Shown here: positions 63,659-64,000 of the stretch, piece by piece
Numbering within the stretch: position 1 is the stretch's first letter
How the letters are laid out: every line of letters begins with the position of its first letter
Program-made: the position numbers and the translations under genes
Assembly: GCF_020882245.1 (NCBI RefSeq)
Contig: NC_083597.1
Coordinates: 67,868,152-67,932,151, forward strand
Direction of reading: 5' to 3'
From: Rhopalosiphum padi
Taxonomy: Eukaryota; Arthropoda; Insecta; Hemiptera; Aphididae
DNA length: 64,000 nt
The notes under the pieces: model-generated
Seen by the model: the letters and a program-made list of their open reading frames with translations, nothing else
Told to the model about the DNA's origin: nothing
Database searches by the model: none

Positions 63659-64000
63659 GTACGTATATTTGTGCGAAATAATTAATAATTATATTTTTAT
63701 TTAAATAATAAAATAACAACACAATATAATTTGAAATTGCGTTGAACTAAGCAGCAACTAAGTTCGGGTGAAGCTAAGTGTCTAGCTTAGTGTATGAGCA
63801 TTTTTAAAAACGGTAGGCAATGACGACAGAATATTTGAATGACATGAAATTTGTAGGTAATTAAAACCTTCAAAAACAGTTCGTGATTGGTATTATGAAT
63901 CATAATTTGGCAACCGATAATATACGCACCATCTCTAGTAAAATGTTTAATAGCAATATTAAAAATGTACTATAATAACAAAAAATTTTCAAGTAAATTA
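58431..64000. repeat. segmental duplication block B' (copy of 16251 onward)
   Basis: Near base-for-base match to 16251-21570 throughout, including the pogo-like MITE. It keeps about 200 bases (59552-59765) and about 50 bases near 60040 that block B has lost. It continues beyond the window. Confidence 0.75.
62513..63016. mobile_element. pogo-like MITE, B' copy
   Basis: Same 504-bp element and TA flanks as 20071-20574, with only scattered differences. Confidence 0.8.

Noticed and set aside
1..64000. CRISPR array, tRNA genes, bacterial or viral genes
   Set aside because: No regularly spaced repeats, no convincing tRNA cloverleaf and no prokaryotic or viral coding sequence were seen.

Overview
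The window is AT-rich eukaryotic DNA, most likely an insect and probably an aphid. That inference rests on small secreted-protein genes split into very short exons, an arthropod-type 5S-like sequence, and abundant hAT, mariner, Tigger-like and LINE remnants. There is no bacterial-style gene organisation, CRISPR array or operon. Most of the long open frames are shadows or transposon pieces; the real host genes are spread over exons mostly too short to appear as ORFs.

The central content is a head-to-tail family of one gene, all on the + strand. Each copy spans about 12-16 kb. It has a signal-peptide exon (79 nt), then internal exons of about 21-63 nt (possibly down to 9 nt), then a short terminal exon. 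Every internal exon begins with the last two bases of a codon and ends with one base (phase 1 on both sides), so any exon can be skipped without a frameshift. The predicted product is a secreted protein of about 180-209 residues. I do not recognise the family. It lacks an evident paired C-x-x-x-Y-x-C motif, so I do not assign it to the aphid bicycle genes, but the architecture fits an insect microexon effector. Gene 1 (tail only) ends at 4698. Gene 2 runs 7249-22227, gene 3 runs 33308-48969, and gene 4 starts at 51435 and leaves the window. A fifth, decayed copy (exons 28752-29767) has lost both ends.

The array is built from large duplications. Block A (1-16250) recurs as A' (44271-58430), and block B (16251-44270) recurs as B' (58431-64000 and beyond), giving a tandem period of about 42-44 kb. 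These boundaries are set by where the window begins and are arbitrary. A and B are themselves older paralogues. Genes 2 and 4 therefore share one tail type and genes 1 and 3 another, while all share the same signal-peptide exon. Introns are nearly identical between recent copies, but several exons differ mainly by amino-acid-changing substitutions.

Mobile elements time the events. A 974-bp MULE-like element (8365-9338) is in A but absent from A', so it probably inserted after the duplication. A 504-bp pogo-like MITE (20071-20574) is in B and B' but not in A or A', so it predates the 42-44 kb duplication. A Tigger-like MITE is in A and A', with an empty site in the decayed copy. Block B carries a broken LINE (38394-41374) and an apparently intact mariner (42266-43587) nested in a degenerate hAT element.

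The stretch 22600-32500 between gene 2 and gene 3 holds other material: a GC-richer single-exon gene on the minus strand (25095-25583), a 5'-truncated 5S rRNA-like sequence, dispersed repeats, the decayed gene copy, and a small frame split at a 19-base A-run.
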